A stretch of 64,000 nt of DNA, from assembly GCF_047495875.1 (NCBI RefSeq), contig NC_092497.1, positions 64,999,492-65,063,491 on the forward strand. Direction: 5' to 3'. Position 1 is the stretch's first letter, and the number at the start of each line of letters is the position of its first letter. A program made the translations under genes and the position numbers. Below are positions 1-11,464 of the stretch, in pieces. Origin of the DNA: Pithys albifrons albifrons (Eukaryota > Chordata > Aves > Passeriformes > Thamnophilidae). The notes below the pieces were generated by a model. The model did not search any database and was not told where the DNA came from. It saw only the letters and a list, made by a program, of their open reading frames with translations.

Positions 1-239
1 AATCTGAGAAGCACACAGCTGAAAGACAGGAGTTTCAAAGCTATTAAGTTTAAAAGGCTGGAGTTATTAGCAACACACAGGCCGGCAGATGAACAGAGCT
101 GTCACCTCACCAAGCACGACACGTTTGGTTTCCTGCCCGCAGGCACACTGTCTGGATGACGGGAAACTCAAGCGGGTCACTCTCGGCATCGGCGCCACGG
201 TCTCCACGGGGCAGGCCAGCATCGCTTTGGCCGGCACTC

Positions 240-1000
240 CCGGACCAACCACGGTTCCTCACCCGCCCCGCTCCCGCCGCTCCGTCTCCGCTACCGCCGC
301 CCCGCTCCGCTCCCGCCGCCCCCTCTCCGCTCCCGCCGTCGGAGGGGCGGCCGGCGGGCAGGCTCGCTGCTGCATAGCCTCCCTCCGTGGGTACCTATCT
401 GCGGTTATTCACCAGCGGATGACAAATCTCCCGGGCGGGTGTCTGTCCCGTCGTCCCAGACAGCGCTGCGTTCTCATCTCGGCGGCGATGTGAGTAACCG
501 CGAACTGACTGCACAAGAGCGTTTGTTTTGCTTTCCCTTCTCCTCCGCCCTCCGCGCTCTGACTCGGAGGCCGTCAGCCGCCGACTCACCCTCTCCCCGC
601 CCGGGCAGGCGGCGCGGGGCTCGGGACAGCTCCGAAGAGCGGGGCAGCGGAGGGGCCGCCCCGCACGGCCCTACGCGCGGGCAGCCGCGGCGGGGCGCGG
701 AGCCGCCGCTCGCCCCGGCACTCACCTCCCGCCTGCCCCGGCGGCAGCGCGGCTCCCACGGAGCCCGGGCGGCCGTGCCCGCCGCTGTCATGTGCCCGCC
801 GGCCCCGGTTAACCCTTACCGCGGCGCCGGAGTCCCGCCGGCAGCGCTCCCTCCGCGCTGGCTTCCGCCCTGCAGACGGTGGGTCGCGGCATGGCACGTC
901 TCGATAGGGGCGGGGGAGCTCGGAGGTCGTGCAGGAGGTGGAGCAGGGCTTGACGAGTTGGCTCTGTAAGGGCTGGAAGATGCCAATGGGTAAGCTGGGT
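240..1000. promoter_or_regulatory. CpG island, possible promoter and first exon of an unassigned gene (GLIS3 candidate)
   Basis: This stretch is strongly GC- and CpG-rich against an AT-rich background, with CGCTCC/CCGCC-type short repeats at about 260-345. CpG islands of this kind usually mark promoters. Splice-donor-like sites occur on both strands: GAT|GTGAGTAA at 487-497 on +, and on - a GGGAG|GTGAGTG-type site (the complement lies near 720-732). No reading frame here resembles a protein I know. In vertebrates the neighbour upstream of SLC1A1 is GLIS3, transcribed away from it, and several GLIS3 first exons are noncoding. A minus-strand GLIS3 first exon is therefore possible, but this rests on gene order only. 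Confidence 0.6.
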
Positions 1001-1125
1001 GGGGCGGCATAGGCGCTGGAGGGAGTGGGAGTCGGAAGGGTGCCCAGAGGCCGGAGATATTTGGTGCAGAGGACGCCGTCGGGGCGCCAGGAGGAAGGTG
1101 TCCATCTCTGTGCGTAGGTGTGTCT

Positions 1126-1156
1126 CTGCGTGCGTGCGTGCGTGTGTGTGTGTGTA
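1126..1156. repeat. (TGCG)n/(TG)n microsatellite
   Basis: Short run of TGCG units passing into TG units, just downstream of the CpG island. Confidence 0.85.
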
Positions 1157-1249
1157 CATAACGGGACCGGGGGAGCAGCGGGACCGCACGAGGGCTGGAG
1201 AGGGGATGTTCAGGAACTCCTTCGGGGCTACAGCCTAGCTGGGGGTAAT

Positions 1250-2640
1250 TTTGGCGTTGCACGCGGACTTTAGAGCGACTGCATGGGGTATTGCACGGGG
1301 ACCGTGGGGGGGCCTGGATAGGAAAGAGAATGGAGGGGTTTTATGCCTGGTGGGACCTTCCTGAGCATGTTCTTAGAAAACTGCGGTGTGAATGCAGGAG
1401 CTTTTCTCAGTTATAATAAGGTCTAGCTTTCATATACCAGAGGATTATCAATGTGATAAAAAGTTGGAAGGAAAATATTTGGGCAGATCTGCTGTCACCA
1501 ACCATTCACCCAAAAAGACACAGGGATCTTTTGGCCCCAGGCTGACAATTAGCCTCTGGCAGAAACAGTAGCACCCAAGAGGTACATGCCATGAAGAGCA
1601 CGCATTTCTCTGGAGAAGACTCCTACTCATGCAGGTGGTGGCCCAGCCGTGGAAAGGTGTTGGTTAATTCAGTTTGGGTCAGTTTTATTCCCCTCTGCAG
1701 TAATTAATGATGGTGGTAAACTCACATTGAAAATGAGTAATACAGTTTTAGACAAAGGGTGTATATTGTCAATGTGCTCATTGTAATGCAAAACTACCAA
1801 ATAAATGGTGAGTAGTTTGCTTTAAATAAACACTGATATCAGAAACCAAATCTGACAGCCATGAAAACAATCTATTTGCTTTTTTGAGTCATTTTTATGT
1901 ATGGGAAACAAATTGACTCAGTTCTTCAACTGAAAAAAAAGTGATAGATCCTAGTAATGTACACACAGGGTAAGCTTTTGCTGTCATGGATGAAGCCTGC
2001 TGAGAAGTCTTGAGCAAGACATCTTGAGTAGGAAGACAAGAGGACAATCAAGACCTCATATTAACAGTTAAAATTAGATACTACAACTCATCTCTGAAGA
2101 TGATTCATAATTTTTGATGTGCTGAAGAAGCGAGTTAGGTTTATGCAAAATAATCCAGATAAGGCTAATATTAAAAATATTAAAAGTAAGTACATCCAAA
2201 GTTTTCTTAGTTGCTCATACCACTGCACATTCATATCTGTCATAGGCGATTGCATGTTCATACCCATCAGTGTGAACCCATACTCATTTCTCATGTGAAG
2301 CATTCATTAAGAAAAGACTATGCCTTAGTCCTTTAGAAAACTATTACTTTTTATTTTCTCTACTGCAGATTTTTTGCCCCCCTATCAAAAAGTATATGTC
2401 TAATGGAGCTAATCAATTCAAGAAGGTTCAGTAAAGTTCACTGTGTCAGAATCCACAGCAATATATATGACTTTATTCTGCCGTCTGTCTAAGACCTGAG
2501 GGGAAAAATTTATTTTTGTCACTTTGGTCCTAGTTATATTTTCTTAGTTCAGTAAAATCTTTTAGCTACCTCTCGAAGAAATGTATAGTTATACACTACA
2601 TGAGGGTACAATGGAGCTTTAAATTAAGCCTTCAGTTTAC
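1250..2640. other. Intergenic, nothing recognised
   Basis: AT-rich sequence with only short chance reading frames. No repeat family, RNA gene or exon was recognised by eye. Confidence 0.6.
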
Positions 2641-2644
2641 AAAC

Positions 2645-3477
2645 TGTTGTGGGGTAATGGCCCTGAAAAAGCCTGATGGGTTGAAGGAGATGTCTCACCC
2701 CCCAGGAGGGATGCTCCTGGCCGAGGACAAAGGCTTTCAAACCGATAAGATTAGGGTGGAGTGTTGTTTAAGGAATGACATGGCCCCCATTTGCAATATC
2801 TTCTATAGCCACTCTAAGAGCCACCTCCCCTCAGGCATCTGCATCACCATCACTCCCCCAACAGATTGACTTTTAGTCATACAAACCACATGAAAGAAAA
2901 AAAAGGTATAAAAAGTGTTTGGAGTGATGCCGAAAGGGTTTTTTTAATTTTTCAATTTTCATATTTTGTAGATTTTAGGAACACAGTAGATGTAATGCTG
3001 TAGATCTTAGTGAATTAATATTTAGCAGCTTGTAGCATAAAGTCCTTCTATCTCTACCCCTGCTCCAGAACAGGCAGCTAAGATCTGCCAGCTATTTAGT
3101 CTCTTCCTCAAGGTACCTGATCAAATCATATCAGAAGAGACTATAAACATGGAGCAGTGTGACCCGAAGCCCTGGAGAGCGTCCAAGAGACCTTTGTGTG
3201 CTGAAGAAGAGGAGGTGGGTGAAGACAGAGGGTCCCAACGACCCTAGCCCCAATTCAACAGGGGTGGGAACTGGGAGGGGACAGAGGTGGAACTGGACAT
3301 GTAGACAGTAGTGATTGGATAGGTTATATTATAAAAACTATAGAACTTAGAGCTTGCTTACGCGCGCGCATCGATGTATTCCTGGATGAGCGGGGTTGCT
3401 CATTAAAGTGCCTGCCCATTATCTTATCTCCTACAAAACTTGGCTCGGAGTCTTTTTTACAGACTTTTACGGCAACA
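2645..3477 (+). mobile_element. Probable solo LTR of an avian endogenous retrovirus
   Basis: The segment begins TGTTG and ends CAACA, a 5-bp terminal inverted repeat with the TG...CA ends typical of LTRs. Near the right end a TATA-like stretch (about 3326-3340, TATATTATAAAA) is followed about 70 bp later by a polyadenylation signal ATTAAA (about 3402) and a short U5-like tail. This TATA, poly(A), U5 order gives the + orientation. No clear target duplication was found at these exact borders and no primer-binding site follows, so the limits may be wrong, or the left part may belong to a separate insertion. Confidence 0.5.
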
Positions 3478-4246
3478 GGAGTTTAAACTCCAGTAGGAGA
3501 GCAAAAAATGCCAGCGTCTCTGTGAGGGTAACTGCTGCAGCTTGTCCTGCCTTCTCCTCTTCCTGGAACAATATAGGGGTGAGAAGACCATGTGCTTTCT
3601 TTTTTTTCCATCTTTACTTTCTTTACTTTCTTCCTTTATACATTCTATCTTACATCTTATGCTAACAGCTCCTTTAATTCTTACTTTATAAGCATTTCTT
3701 TTACTAAATGTGTTTTGCTACCTTAATACTAATAACTGTAACTTCCCTCACACTTTGCTACTTTATATTGGTTATTGCTTTTTGTGATTCTTACTTTATA
3801 AGACCAGCTCTGTTTTCCGACTACAGTAACTTGCTTTACTTTCAATGTGCAGTTTCTTTTTCAACATGTGTGTTGATAAAAAGAAGCTCTGTTCTCTCTT
3901 TGTTTGGTGTTACAGAGAGAGTGGTGTGCAAGATATTTCATTGTCCTATGTTATTGAGAGAGTGTCTGGATAAATGTTTTAGGTGGCTGTGTTTTTAGTT
4001 AGCAGTTCTTTGTTACTAGTTTCTGCCTGTTGTGAAAATGGGATTCATTGCTGTATTGTAACTTGAGTTCAGTGTGTTTGTCTCTGTAAAATGTGTTTTG
4101 TGCTGGTTTCTTTTGGGGTCTTTTATTATCAATTAAATACAATCTTGCAGCTAAATGTTATCACTGGCAAAGCAGAACCCACAACAACTGTCACATATTT
4201 GTATTAATAAATGTTATTTCGGGAGCTGTTGTGAGAAAAGTTCTTT
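3478..4246. other. Pyrimidine-rich intergenic sequence, possibly old retroviral remnant
   Basis: T-rich sequence without a supported gene. A short phrase (TTCTTACTTTATAAG) recurs at about 3678 and 3789, hinting at a decayed local duplication. I see no recognisable protein. Confidence 0.4.
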
Positions 4247-4514
4247 TCTCTCTGGCTTAAGTGTGGCTTCATATTAGAAGTCAGAAACCCTTCCAAGCTG
4301 TGGGCTGTCCGTTAGCTGACAGACAGTGTTCGGGAACACAAGGCTCTGATTGTCTAGAAACGCTTATTGCTAATAATTTTCTCCCTGGCTGAAGTGAAGC
4401 TTCACATCAGAGGTCAGAACCCCTTCCAACCTGTGTGCTGTCAGTTAAAAGACAGGCAGGGTTGAGGTACATAAGGATTTGATTGTCTGGAAGTGCTTAT
4501 GGCTAATAACTTTT
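4247..4514. repeat. Two diverged tandem copies of a 133-bp unit
   Basis: Unit 1 (4247-4379) and unit 2 (4380-4514) align along their whole length. Both begin TCTCYCTGGCT, carry a GGTCAGAA/AGTCAGAA and CCCTTCCAA core, and end with ATTGTCTRGAA...GCTAATAA. I estimate about three quarters identity by eye. The family is not recognised. It could be an old retroviral enhancer duplication or the start of a satellite. Confidence 0.75.
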
Positions 4515-4980
4515 AATTAATACAGTTAAGACTAGAAATCTTTGTATTTCTGTCTCCCTCCTCCCTTTCACATGACAACTGTTAAACACAGAAGCATTTT
4601 TCCAAACTTTTTTTTCTTTTTAGGAAAAAATGTGCTCTTCTTCTTCCTTTTCTCTGTCCCAAAGTCTGTTGGAATAACACAATGTCCATCAGTCCATGTG
4701 AAGTTGCTTCCTAGCCTAATTCTGGTTGTGTTATCCCATTGGGTTTGTTGTCCTTAGGAGTGTTACTCTGAGGCATGCAATCAAAGACATGAGGTCATAT
4801 AAATCTTCTTCTTCTCTGGCCTATAGAAAGACCATCTTTATGAGGGAGCCCTGACAGGAGATGGTCAGTGGCTAAAGCTGTCTGAAAAGAGCTCATTCAA
4901 TGGGGAGAAAGAAATTGCCTGAAGAGGAGATTATTTCTTTTGTTTACTGGCATTTTTGGAGGCCTTTACGAGTAAGGGAA
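4515..4980. other. Intergenic, nothing recognised
   Basis: No supported feature; low-complexity pyrimidine stretches only. Confidence 0.5.
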
Positions 4981-5556
4981 TGTCGTGGTTTAACCCCAGC
5001 AAGTAACGGAGGCCCACAGAGCTGCTCACTTGCTCCCCCACCAGCAGGGTTGGGGAGAGAAGTGAAAGGGTAAAATCTAGCCAACTCATGGGTGGAGACA
5101 CACTTTAATAGGGAATGCTAAAGCTGCCCACACAAGGAAAAGAAACTAAGGAAGAATCCACCACTTCCCATGGAGCAGCAGGTGTTTAGCCATCTCCAGG
5201 AGATCACATGTAATGGTTACTTGGGAAGACAAATGCCATCACTCCAAACTGTCCCCTTCCTCCTTCTTTCTCCCAGCTTTTTGTGCTGACCATGATGTCA
5301 TTGGTACGGAACATCCCTTCGGTCAGTTCAGGTCATCTGTCCCACCTGTGTCTCCTCCCAACTTCCTAGACACCTCCAACTTCCTTGCCAGTGTGGGAGT
5401 AGGGAAAGCAGAAAAGGTCTTGGCTCTGTGTGAGAACTGCTCAACAATAGCAAAAGCATCTCTGTATTATCATTTGTGTTCCACACAAATCCAAAGCATA
5501 GCTTCATAGCAGCCACTGTGAAGAAAATTAACTGTACACTAGCCAAAACCAGCACA
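4981..5556 (-). mobile_element. Solo LTR, avian endogenous retrovirus (ERVL-like)
   Basis: The left end TGTCGTGGTTTAACCCCAGC and right end GCCAAAACCAGCACA match a very common avian LTR family that I recognise. Flanking 5-mers are GGGAA (4976-4980) and GAGAA (5557-5561), a 5-bp target duplication with one substitution. In this family the TATA box and poly(A) signal lie on the strand complementary to the one shown, hence the - call. The TTTAATAGG near 5104 is the complement of the family's poly(A) region. No internal retroviral genes are present, so this is a solo LTR left by recombination. The class assignment rests on the 5-bp duplication and family resemblance. Confidence 0.85.
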
Positions 5557-5561
5557 GAGAA

Positions 5562-7533
5562 TAACTCTCTTGGCATTGAAGCGTAATTTATGGAAAGTCA
5601 AATTATTTCCCTCAGGGGACAGAGGAAAACCATTGTAGCCAAGGGAATGGAGAAGAAGTATATGACAACCTGAGGATACAGCTGCTTTTAGTGTTCTTCA
5701 TCTCTTTCTTCGGTATACCAGTAACAGCAGAGTTTTTAGGACAGAAAACTATGTAAAAAGATTGGAAGACAAATTACTTTTGTTGAATTTCTGTAGCAGA
5801 ACTGAAAAAGTATTTTTACCCAAACACATTGGAAACAGTGGCAGTCAGTTTAACTGTAGGACAAGGTCCTTTTGAAAATAGAATCTCAAGAGTACCTATA
5901 ATAAAATGATACTTGGTTAGAGAACAATAACAGAACTGTCTCTTAATGCCTCAGACATACTGACTAGAATGAACCGAAATCTGAACATTTACTTCTCAGA
6001 TGCAAACAGATATGCAGAAGCTTTTTCAAAATGTTTTTTTGTGGCGACTGATTTTAAAAAAGTCTTGTTAACTATGCATTTTGGTCTAATTTTTTAATTT
6101 TTCCTCAGATCTTCCATTTCATATCTATTCTATTTTCCTGGTTACTGTGTAACTGGGAACAATATTTTTAGTAGTTAAGGTGACATAAAAAAAAAGGTAG
6201 TTGCTGGAATTTCATCTTGAATAACATAATGTATAACAGTTATCTTTTACAGGCACCAATATATTTGATTATCATAGAATTTGGTTTTCCTGGTTTAGCT
6301 GCAAAAGCACATATTGCACCTCTCCCATCTCAGCTTAGACTGACTCCTTGACGAGAAGGAGCTCTGCAAGGGCACAATCCCATGGTCCAGCATCTTAGGG
6401 TTGATACCTCTTGCTGTTTAATAGAATAAATCAGGTATTTTGAGCATGAGTTCTGGGGCCAGATGTTTTTTCTTCATCTTTCCAATCACAGGTCACGGGT
6501 TGCATTTACCCACTCATCATATGAAATCAAGGTGAGCTGTCTGATACTGTCATGACACGCCAGGGTCACAGAGTTTTGTTTTGTGTGTAATCCAGATTTC
6601 ACAAATAATACTTTTGTAGTGGATTTTACTTGCTACACGGGAGATGAGGCAATATATTTCTCCTTCCCATTGCAATAAACTAACACTATGAAAAGCATAT
6701 TGCTAAGATCTCCAAAGCTCCTAGTAGTATCTAGGTATCCTTATAACAAATCAGTTCCTCTCCAGCAACTCACTCTGCACTCTGACGTGAAGAATTATAT
6801 TCTTTCTTGCAACTCACAGTCTTAAATGTTGCACTCACACTCTTAAATGTAACCTTGCAGGTGGAGAGAAAGCTGTCTGGAATAGATATGAATAAAAATA
6901 TTTGCATTCTACTTAATCAAAGAAATCGAGTTTGATTCTCCGGTATTCTTATACAGACAAAACTGGTGCTGGTAAACAAGATTCATTTAATTAAAATGTA
7001 GACTGGTTTTATGTATGAATAAACTTGCAAAACTGTTGCAGAAGAATTCAGTCACTTCCTATAACAGTATAATACCACTTACCTTTAAGATCAGAAACAA
7101 AAATTATTTGATGAAAATTAATTGCAAGGCTGTTCTGTGTTCCTACAATGCACCTGAAGAAGCTGGAACTGACACTGATGAGTAGAATAAGTTTTCCAAC
7201 TCACATAAAAATGTAATCAGTGAGAAGACTTAGGATCAGCAATCCAGTTTAGCTAACACTGTCAGATATCAATATTTAACTGGCACTTTTTGCTAGGTAT
7301 TTCATACCCTGGGCTTCAGGCCACAAGGTTGGAACATCACATATATCAACAATTACGTGAAGAGAACAGGGGGACCACATTTCCTTGGGAACCTCTGTCT
7401 TCATGCCTGAGCAGAATTTTAAGTCAAATTGAGTTTGATGTGGACGAAAGTATACTAAACCAAACATGTCTCTCATTCAGAGACTGTAAGAGATTTCAGG
7501 CTATCATGACATCCATTCCATTTCCTAGTATCT
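5562..7533. other. Intergenic, nothing recognised
   Basis: AT-rich sequence with chance reading frames only. A phrase at about 6272 (ATCATAGAATTTGG) resembles a CR1 tail, but no CR1 body follows. Confidence 0.5.
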
Positions 7534-7544
7534 ACTGATGACGC

Positions 7545-7580
7545 CTTCTCCGGTGACAGCCCCTTGTCACAGGGGAGAAG
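7545..7580 (+). other. 5'-terminal hairpin of RTE copy 1 (ribozyme-like P1 helix)
   Basis: The first seven bases CTTCTCC pair perfectly with GGAGAAG at element positions 30-36. The same pairing at the same spacing is present in copy 2. The spacing resembles helix P1 of HDV-like self-cleaving ribozymes, which several RTE and R2 elements carry at the 5' end. The remaining helices are not convincing by eye, and copy 1 can also form a simple extended hairpin (GTGACA with TGTCAC). Confidence 0.4.
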
Positions 7581-8234
7581 CTTGTGTGCCCTCACAAGGT
7601 TGTGTGCTATGCTGGAGGTGGTTTGTGCCTCTGGTAGGGTCTCCCATGCCAGACAGGTCTCAGCTGAATGGTCAGACAAAGTGTGTCCACAGGCAGGATG
7701 GGCTCGCTAGCCCTCTGGCAACCAGCCTAGGAGAAGGACAACTCTAACTCCAAACCTGGGCAGATGGAGCTCACTTAGCCCTGTAAGGCCATCCATCTAA
7801 GATGGATACATCTACATCCTGAGCTATTTGCTGTCACTATGCAAGCTCCCTATGCCCTGGCAGATGAACTTTAGGAGTAAGGGGTGGGGCCAGTTCCATG
7901 CACACTGTGCCTCACCTAAAAAATCCATTGTGCAGGCTCGAAGGGTTCACCCACATTGCAAAGCCCTGCAGCAACAGGTGAAGGTCGAAATGGCAGGTGA
8001 TAGAAAGCGCTGGAAGTCACAGACCCAACCCTGCCTGCAGGCGGTTCAGGATATTGGTCATTCGAGACTGACCCCAGAGATGACAGTCGGGTTCGGCAGC
8101 ATTCTAAATGACCAAGCAGCCTCTTTCAAGGAGAACACTGCTTGCTCCACATGGAGAGGGGCCTAGAAAAGGTGGCGTAACCAAAGCTCATCTCCACACC
8201 CAGTTGGATAACCACGGCCAGTGGGCATCCTCTG

Positions 8235-9391
8235 ATGCGGCCAAACAAAGACAAAGAGACAAAGGCATACACCTGCTTCCAAGCATTCCAAACCATGCTT
8301 TATACTGCAGATAGTGGACATCCTGAGCATCGTTCTGCTCTAATTACCCAAAAAATGTCACAACTCAACATCAACATTGCTGCTCTCAGTGAAGTCTGTC
8401 TTCATGAGGAAGGCAGCCTTAACGTGGTGCCAGCTACACACTATATTGGTCAGGCAAACCCAAAACCGAAAGTCACCTTTCAGGAGTTGGCTTGATGATT
8501 AAAAACTCCATCGCCTCCAAACTTGAAAATCTGCCAACATCGCATTATGTCCTTACGCCTCCCACTACACAACAAGCAACATTGTGTTCTTTTTAGCGTA
8601 TATGCCCCAACTCTCCAAGCTGACCCAGCGGAAAAAGACAAATTCTACACCGACCTGTGCCGCCACACCCAAAAGGTTCCTGCAGATGATAAGATCATAA
8701 TTCTTGGTGACTTCAATACCAGAGTAGGAAACAACTCTGAAGCCTGGAAAGGAGTCTGGGGCAAGCATGGTATTGGAAACTGCAACAACAGTGGACGCCT
8801 CCTGCTAGAGTTTTGTGCAGAACAGCAGCTCAACATCGCCAACGCAATCGTTCAGCAGAAAGACAGCCTGAAAACAACTTGGATGCATCCTTGATTCAAG
8901 CACTGGCACCTCATTGACTATATCTTAGTACAACAGAGAAATGTCAGTGATGTCCGTCATACTCGAGTGATGCCGAGTGCAGAATGTCAAACAGACCACC
9001 GCCTTGTGCGCTGCAAACTTAACCTCCACTTCAAGCCCAAACCTAAGAGAGGCGGCATTCCAAGGAGGAGGCTCCAAGTCAGCAATCTTCAAACAGCCAC
9101 AGTGAGAGGCAGCTTCCAGGGAAACCTTCAAACTAGACTTAAAGATAATCCCATAGATCCTTCTTCTGAAGCACTTTGGCAACATATTAAAAATTGCATC
9201 CTGCAGTGCTCTGAAGAGTCCCTAGGGTTCTCCTCCAAGAAAAACAAAGACTGGTTTGATGAAAACAAGAGATCCAGCAATTTTTGAAGAAGAAGACAAC
9301 TACTCACCAAGAACACCGTGCTCAGCCATCTTGCCATGTAAGAAAAGCTGCCTTTCATCTTGCATGCAGTAAGCTCCAACAGAAACTTTGA
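8235..9391 (+). pseudogene. Apurinic-type endonuclease region of RTE copy 1 (broken)
   Basis: This encodes the target-nicking endonuclease half of the LINE polyprotein. Visible pieces are IAALSEVCLHEEGSL (about 8370-8415), ILGDFNTRVG (about 8700-8730) with the GDFN core of the family, and a TDHRLVRCKL segment (about 8990-9020) matching the C-terminal DHR/DH-type catalytic motif. The frame is interrupted near 8495 (frameshift after FQELA), by TGA at 8892-8894, near 9280, and by TGA at 9389-9391 before the reverse transcriptase part. The stops at 8892 and 9389 are at the same codons as in copy 2. It is not functional. Confidence 0.85.
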
Positions 9392-11436
9392 GACATCCAG
9401 AACAAATGGTGGCTCAACCTTGCAGAAAAGACACAACTATGCGCAGATTTGGGTGACCAAAGAGGATTCTATGAGGCCCTGAAAGCAGTGTATGGACCCT
9501 CACACCAGGTTCAAAGCCCCTTACTCAATGCAGATGGCCAAATGCTTCTCACAGATAAAACCTCCATCCTGAACTGATGGTCTGAACAATTTCAGACTCT
9601 CTAGAGTGCCAACTGTGTAGTCCATGCCTCAGCAATTCAGCACATTACACAACAACTGGTGAAAAATGAATTCGATGCAGGCCCTACTATGGGAGAGACA
9701 CTTAGAGCCATACAGCAGGTGAAAACTGGCAAGGCAGCTGGAGTTGATGGAATTCCACTTGAAGTCTGGAAGCATGGAGGTCAAGCACCCCATGCCAGAT
9801 TTCACAAACTTATTGTGCGTTGCTGGGAACAAGGGGAACTACCACCAGATCTCCATGATTCAGTCATCATCACCCTGTACAAGAAGAAAGGAGAAAAATC
9901 AGACTGCTCAAATTACCAAGGTATTACTTTGCTCTCCATTGCTGGTAAAATCCTTACAAGAATACTTCTGAACAGATTAGTACCCACTATTGCAGAAGAT
10001 CTTCTACCTGAAAGCCAGTGTGATTTCAGAGCCAATAAGAGCACCACAGACATGGTGTTTGTTCTCAGACAACTGCAAGAGAAGTGTAGGGAACAGAACA
10101 AAGGTCTCTATGTAACCTTCATTGACCTCACCAAAGCTTTTGACACTGTGAGCAGAAAAGGCCTGTGGCAGATCTTGGAACATTTAGGATGTGCCCCCAA
10201 GTACCTCAAAACGATCGTCCTGCATCATGAGGATCAGCGTGGACAAGTCAGATATGGCGATGCACTCTCTGGGCCCTTTCCAATAACCAATGATGTGAAA
10301 CAAGGTTGCGTTCTTGCACCAACTCTATTCACAATCTTCTTCAGCATGATGCTCCAAAGAGCCACAGCAGACCTCAATGAAGAAAACGGCATCTACATCC
10401 GATATCGTACCGATGGAAGCCTCTTCAACCTAAGGCGACTGAAGGCCCACACCAAGACCCTGAATCACCTTGTCCGTGACCTGCTTTTTGCTGATGATGC
10501 CGCCCTCGTTGCTCACACAGAAGCAGTTCTGCAGCGCTTAACATCCTGCTTTGCAGAGGCTGCTGATCTTTTGGGGCTGGAAGTCAGCTTGAAGAAGACA
10601 GAAGTTCTCTACCAACCTGCACCTCAAGAAGTCTTCTATCATCCTCACATCACCATAGGCAATTCAGAGCTTAAGTCAGTCCAGCAGCTCACCTATCTGG
10701 GAAGCATCATTTCCTCAGACGGTAAGATTGACAAAGAGATAGACAACAGGCTAGCAAAGGCATACAAAGCCTTTGGGAAACTCCATTAAAGGGTCTGATA
10801 CAATAAACACCTGAAGAAAAGTACAGAGATCGGTGTCTGCAGAGCCATTGTACTGTCTACTCTTTTATATGGTTCTGAATCATGGGTCATCTATCGCCAC
10901 CACCTGCGGCTTCTCGAACGCTTCCATCAGCGCTGCCTCCGTTCAATCCTAAACATCCCTGGTCTGATGACGTGACCAATCTGTCCGTATTTGAACAGGC
11001 AGGGATCACCAGTATCGAGGCCATGCTGATGAGAATGCAGCTGCACTGGGCAGGGGATGTCTCCAGGATGGAGGATCACCGCCTCCCGAAGATTGTGCTC
11101 TATGGTGAACTCGCCACCGACTGTCGCAAGAGAGGAGTCCCGAAGAAGAGATACCAGGACTCCCTGAAACAACACCTCAGCCTTGGCCATATTGACTGCC
11201 ATCAATGGTCCACTCTGGCCTCCAATCGGGATTCATGGAGACACGCCATTCATGATGCTGCTGCTTTCTTTGAGAGCACACACAGAGTCAGTCTCGAGGA
11301 GAAAAGACAACAAAGAAAGAACCATTCCTGGCCAATATTGCCTATGGAGACTTTCTGCTGTGCCTTTTGCGACTGGACTTGCCTATCCCTCATCGGCCTT
11401 TTTAGCCACCAGCACGCTTGCAGCAAGCATGGGTAG
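9392..11436 (+). pseudogene. Reverse transcriptase region of RTE copy 1 (broken)
   Basis: The longest open part is 9659-10789. Motifs in order: KAAGVDGIP (finger motif), RANKSTTDMVF, TFIDLTKAFDTV (motif A with catalytic D), NDVKQGCVLAPTLF (motif B), LLFADDAALVAHT (motif C, catalytic DD), LKKTEVLYQPAP (motif D) and LTYLGSIIS. The catalytic aspartates are kept. Earlier stops occur near 9577 and 9601, another near 10787, and a 1-bp deletion near 10960 shifts the frame into the C-terminal part (10930-11436). That part ends in a C-x2-C-x12-H-x3-C zinc-finger-like motif followed by TAG. The protein would copy LINE RNA at the target site; this copy cannot make it whole. Confidence 0.9.
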
Positions 11437-11450
11437 TGCTCTTCCGAAAT

Positions 11451-11464
11451 CTTCGTTCACGAAG
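11451..11464 (+). other. 3'-terminal hairpin of RTE copy 1
   Basis: CTTCGTTCACGAAG is a 6-bp stem with a 2-base loop, just before the 3' microsatellite. The same hairpin closes the SINE at 38777-39083, and a variant with a matched pair change is in RTE copy 2. It is a likely recognition element for the LINE reverse transcriptase. Confidence 0.55.

Noticed and set aside
89..1262. Several 100-180 codon frames in the first CpG island
   Set aside because: GC-rich DNA lacks stops by chance; the proteins are low-complexity Pro/Arg/Ala and resemble nothing.
6268..6420. CR1 tail at ATCATAGAATTTGG
   Set aside because: The following sequence does not match a CR1 3' region, so the resemblance is limited to about 14 bases.
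8235..11436. A host craniofacial development protein-like gene
   Set aside because: Database entries with that name often derive from LINE endonuclease sequence; here the frame is inside a complete retrotransposon with target duplications.
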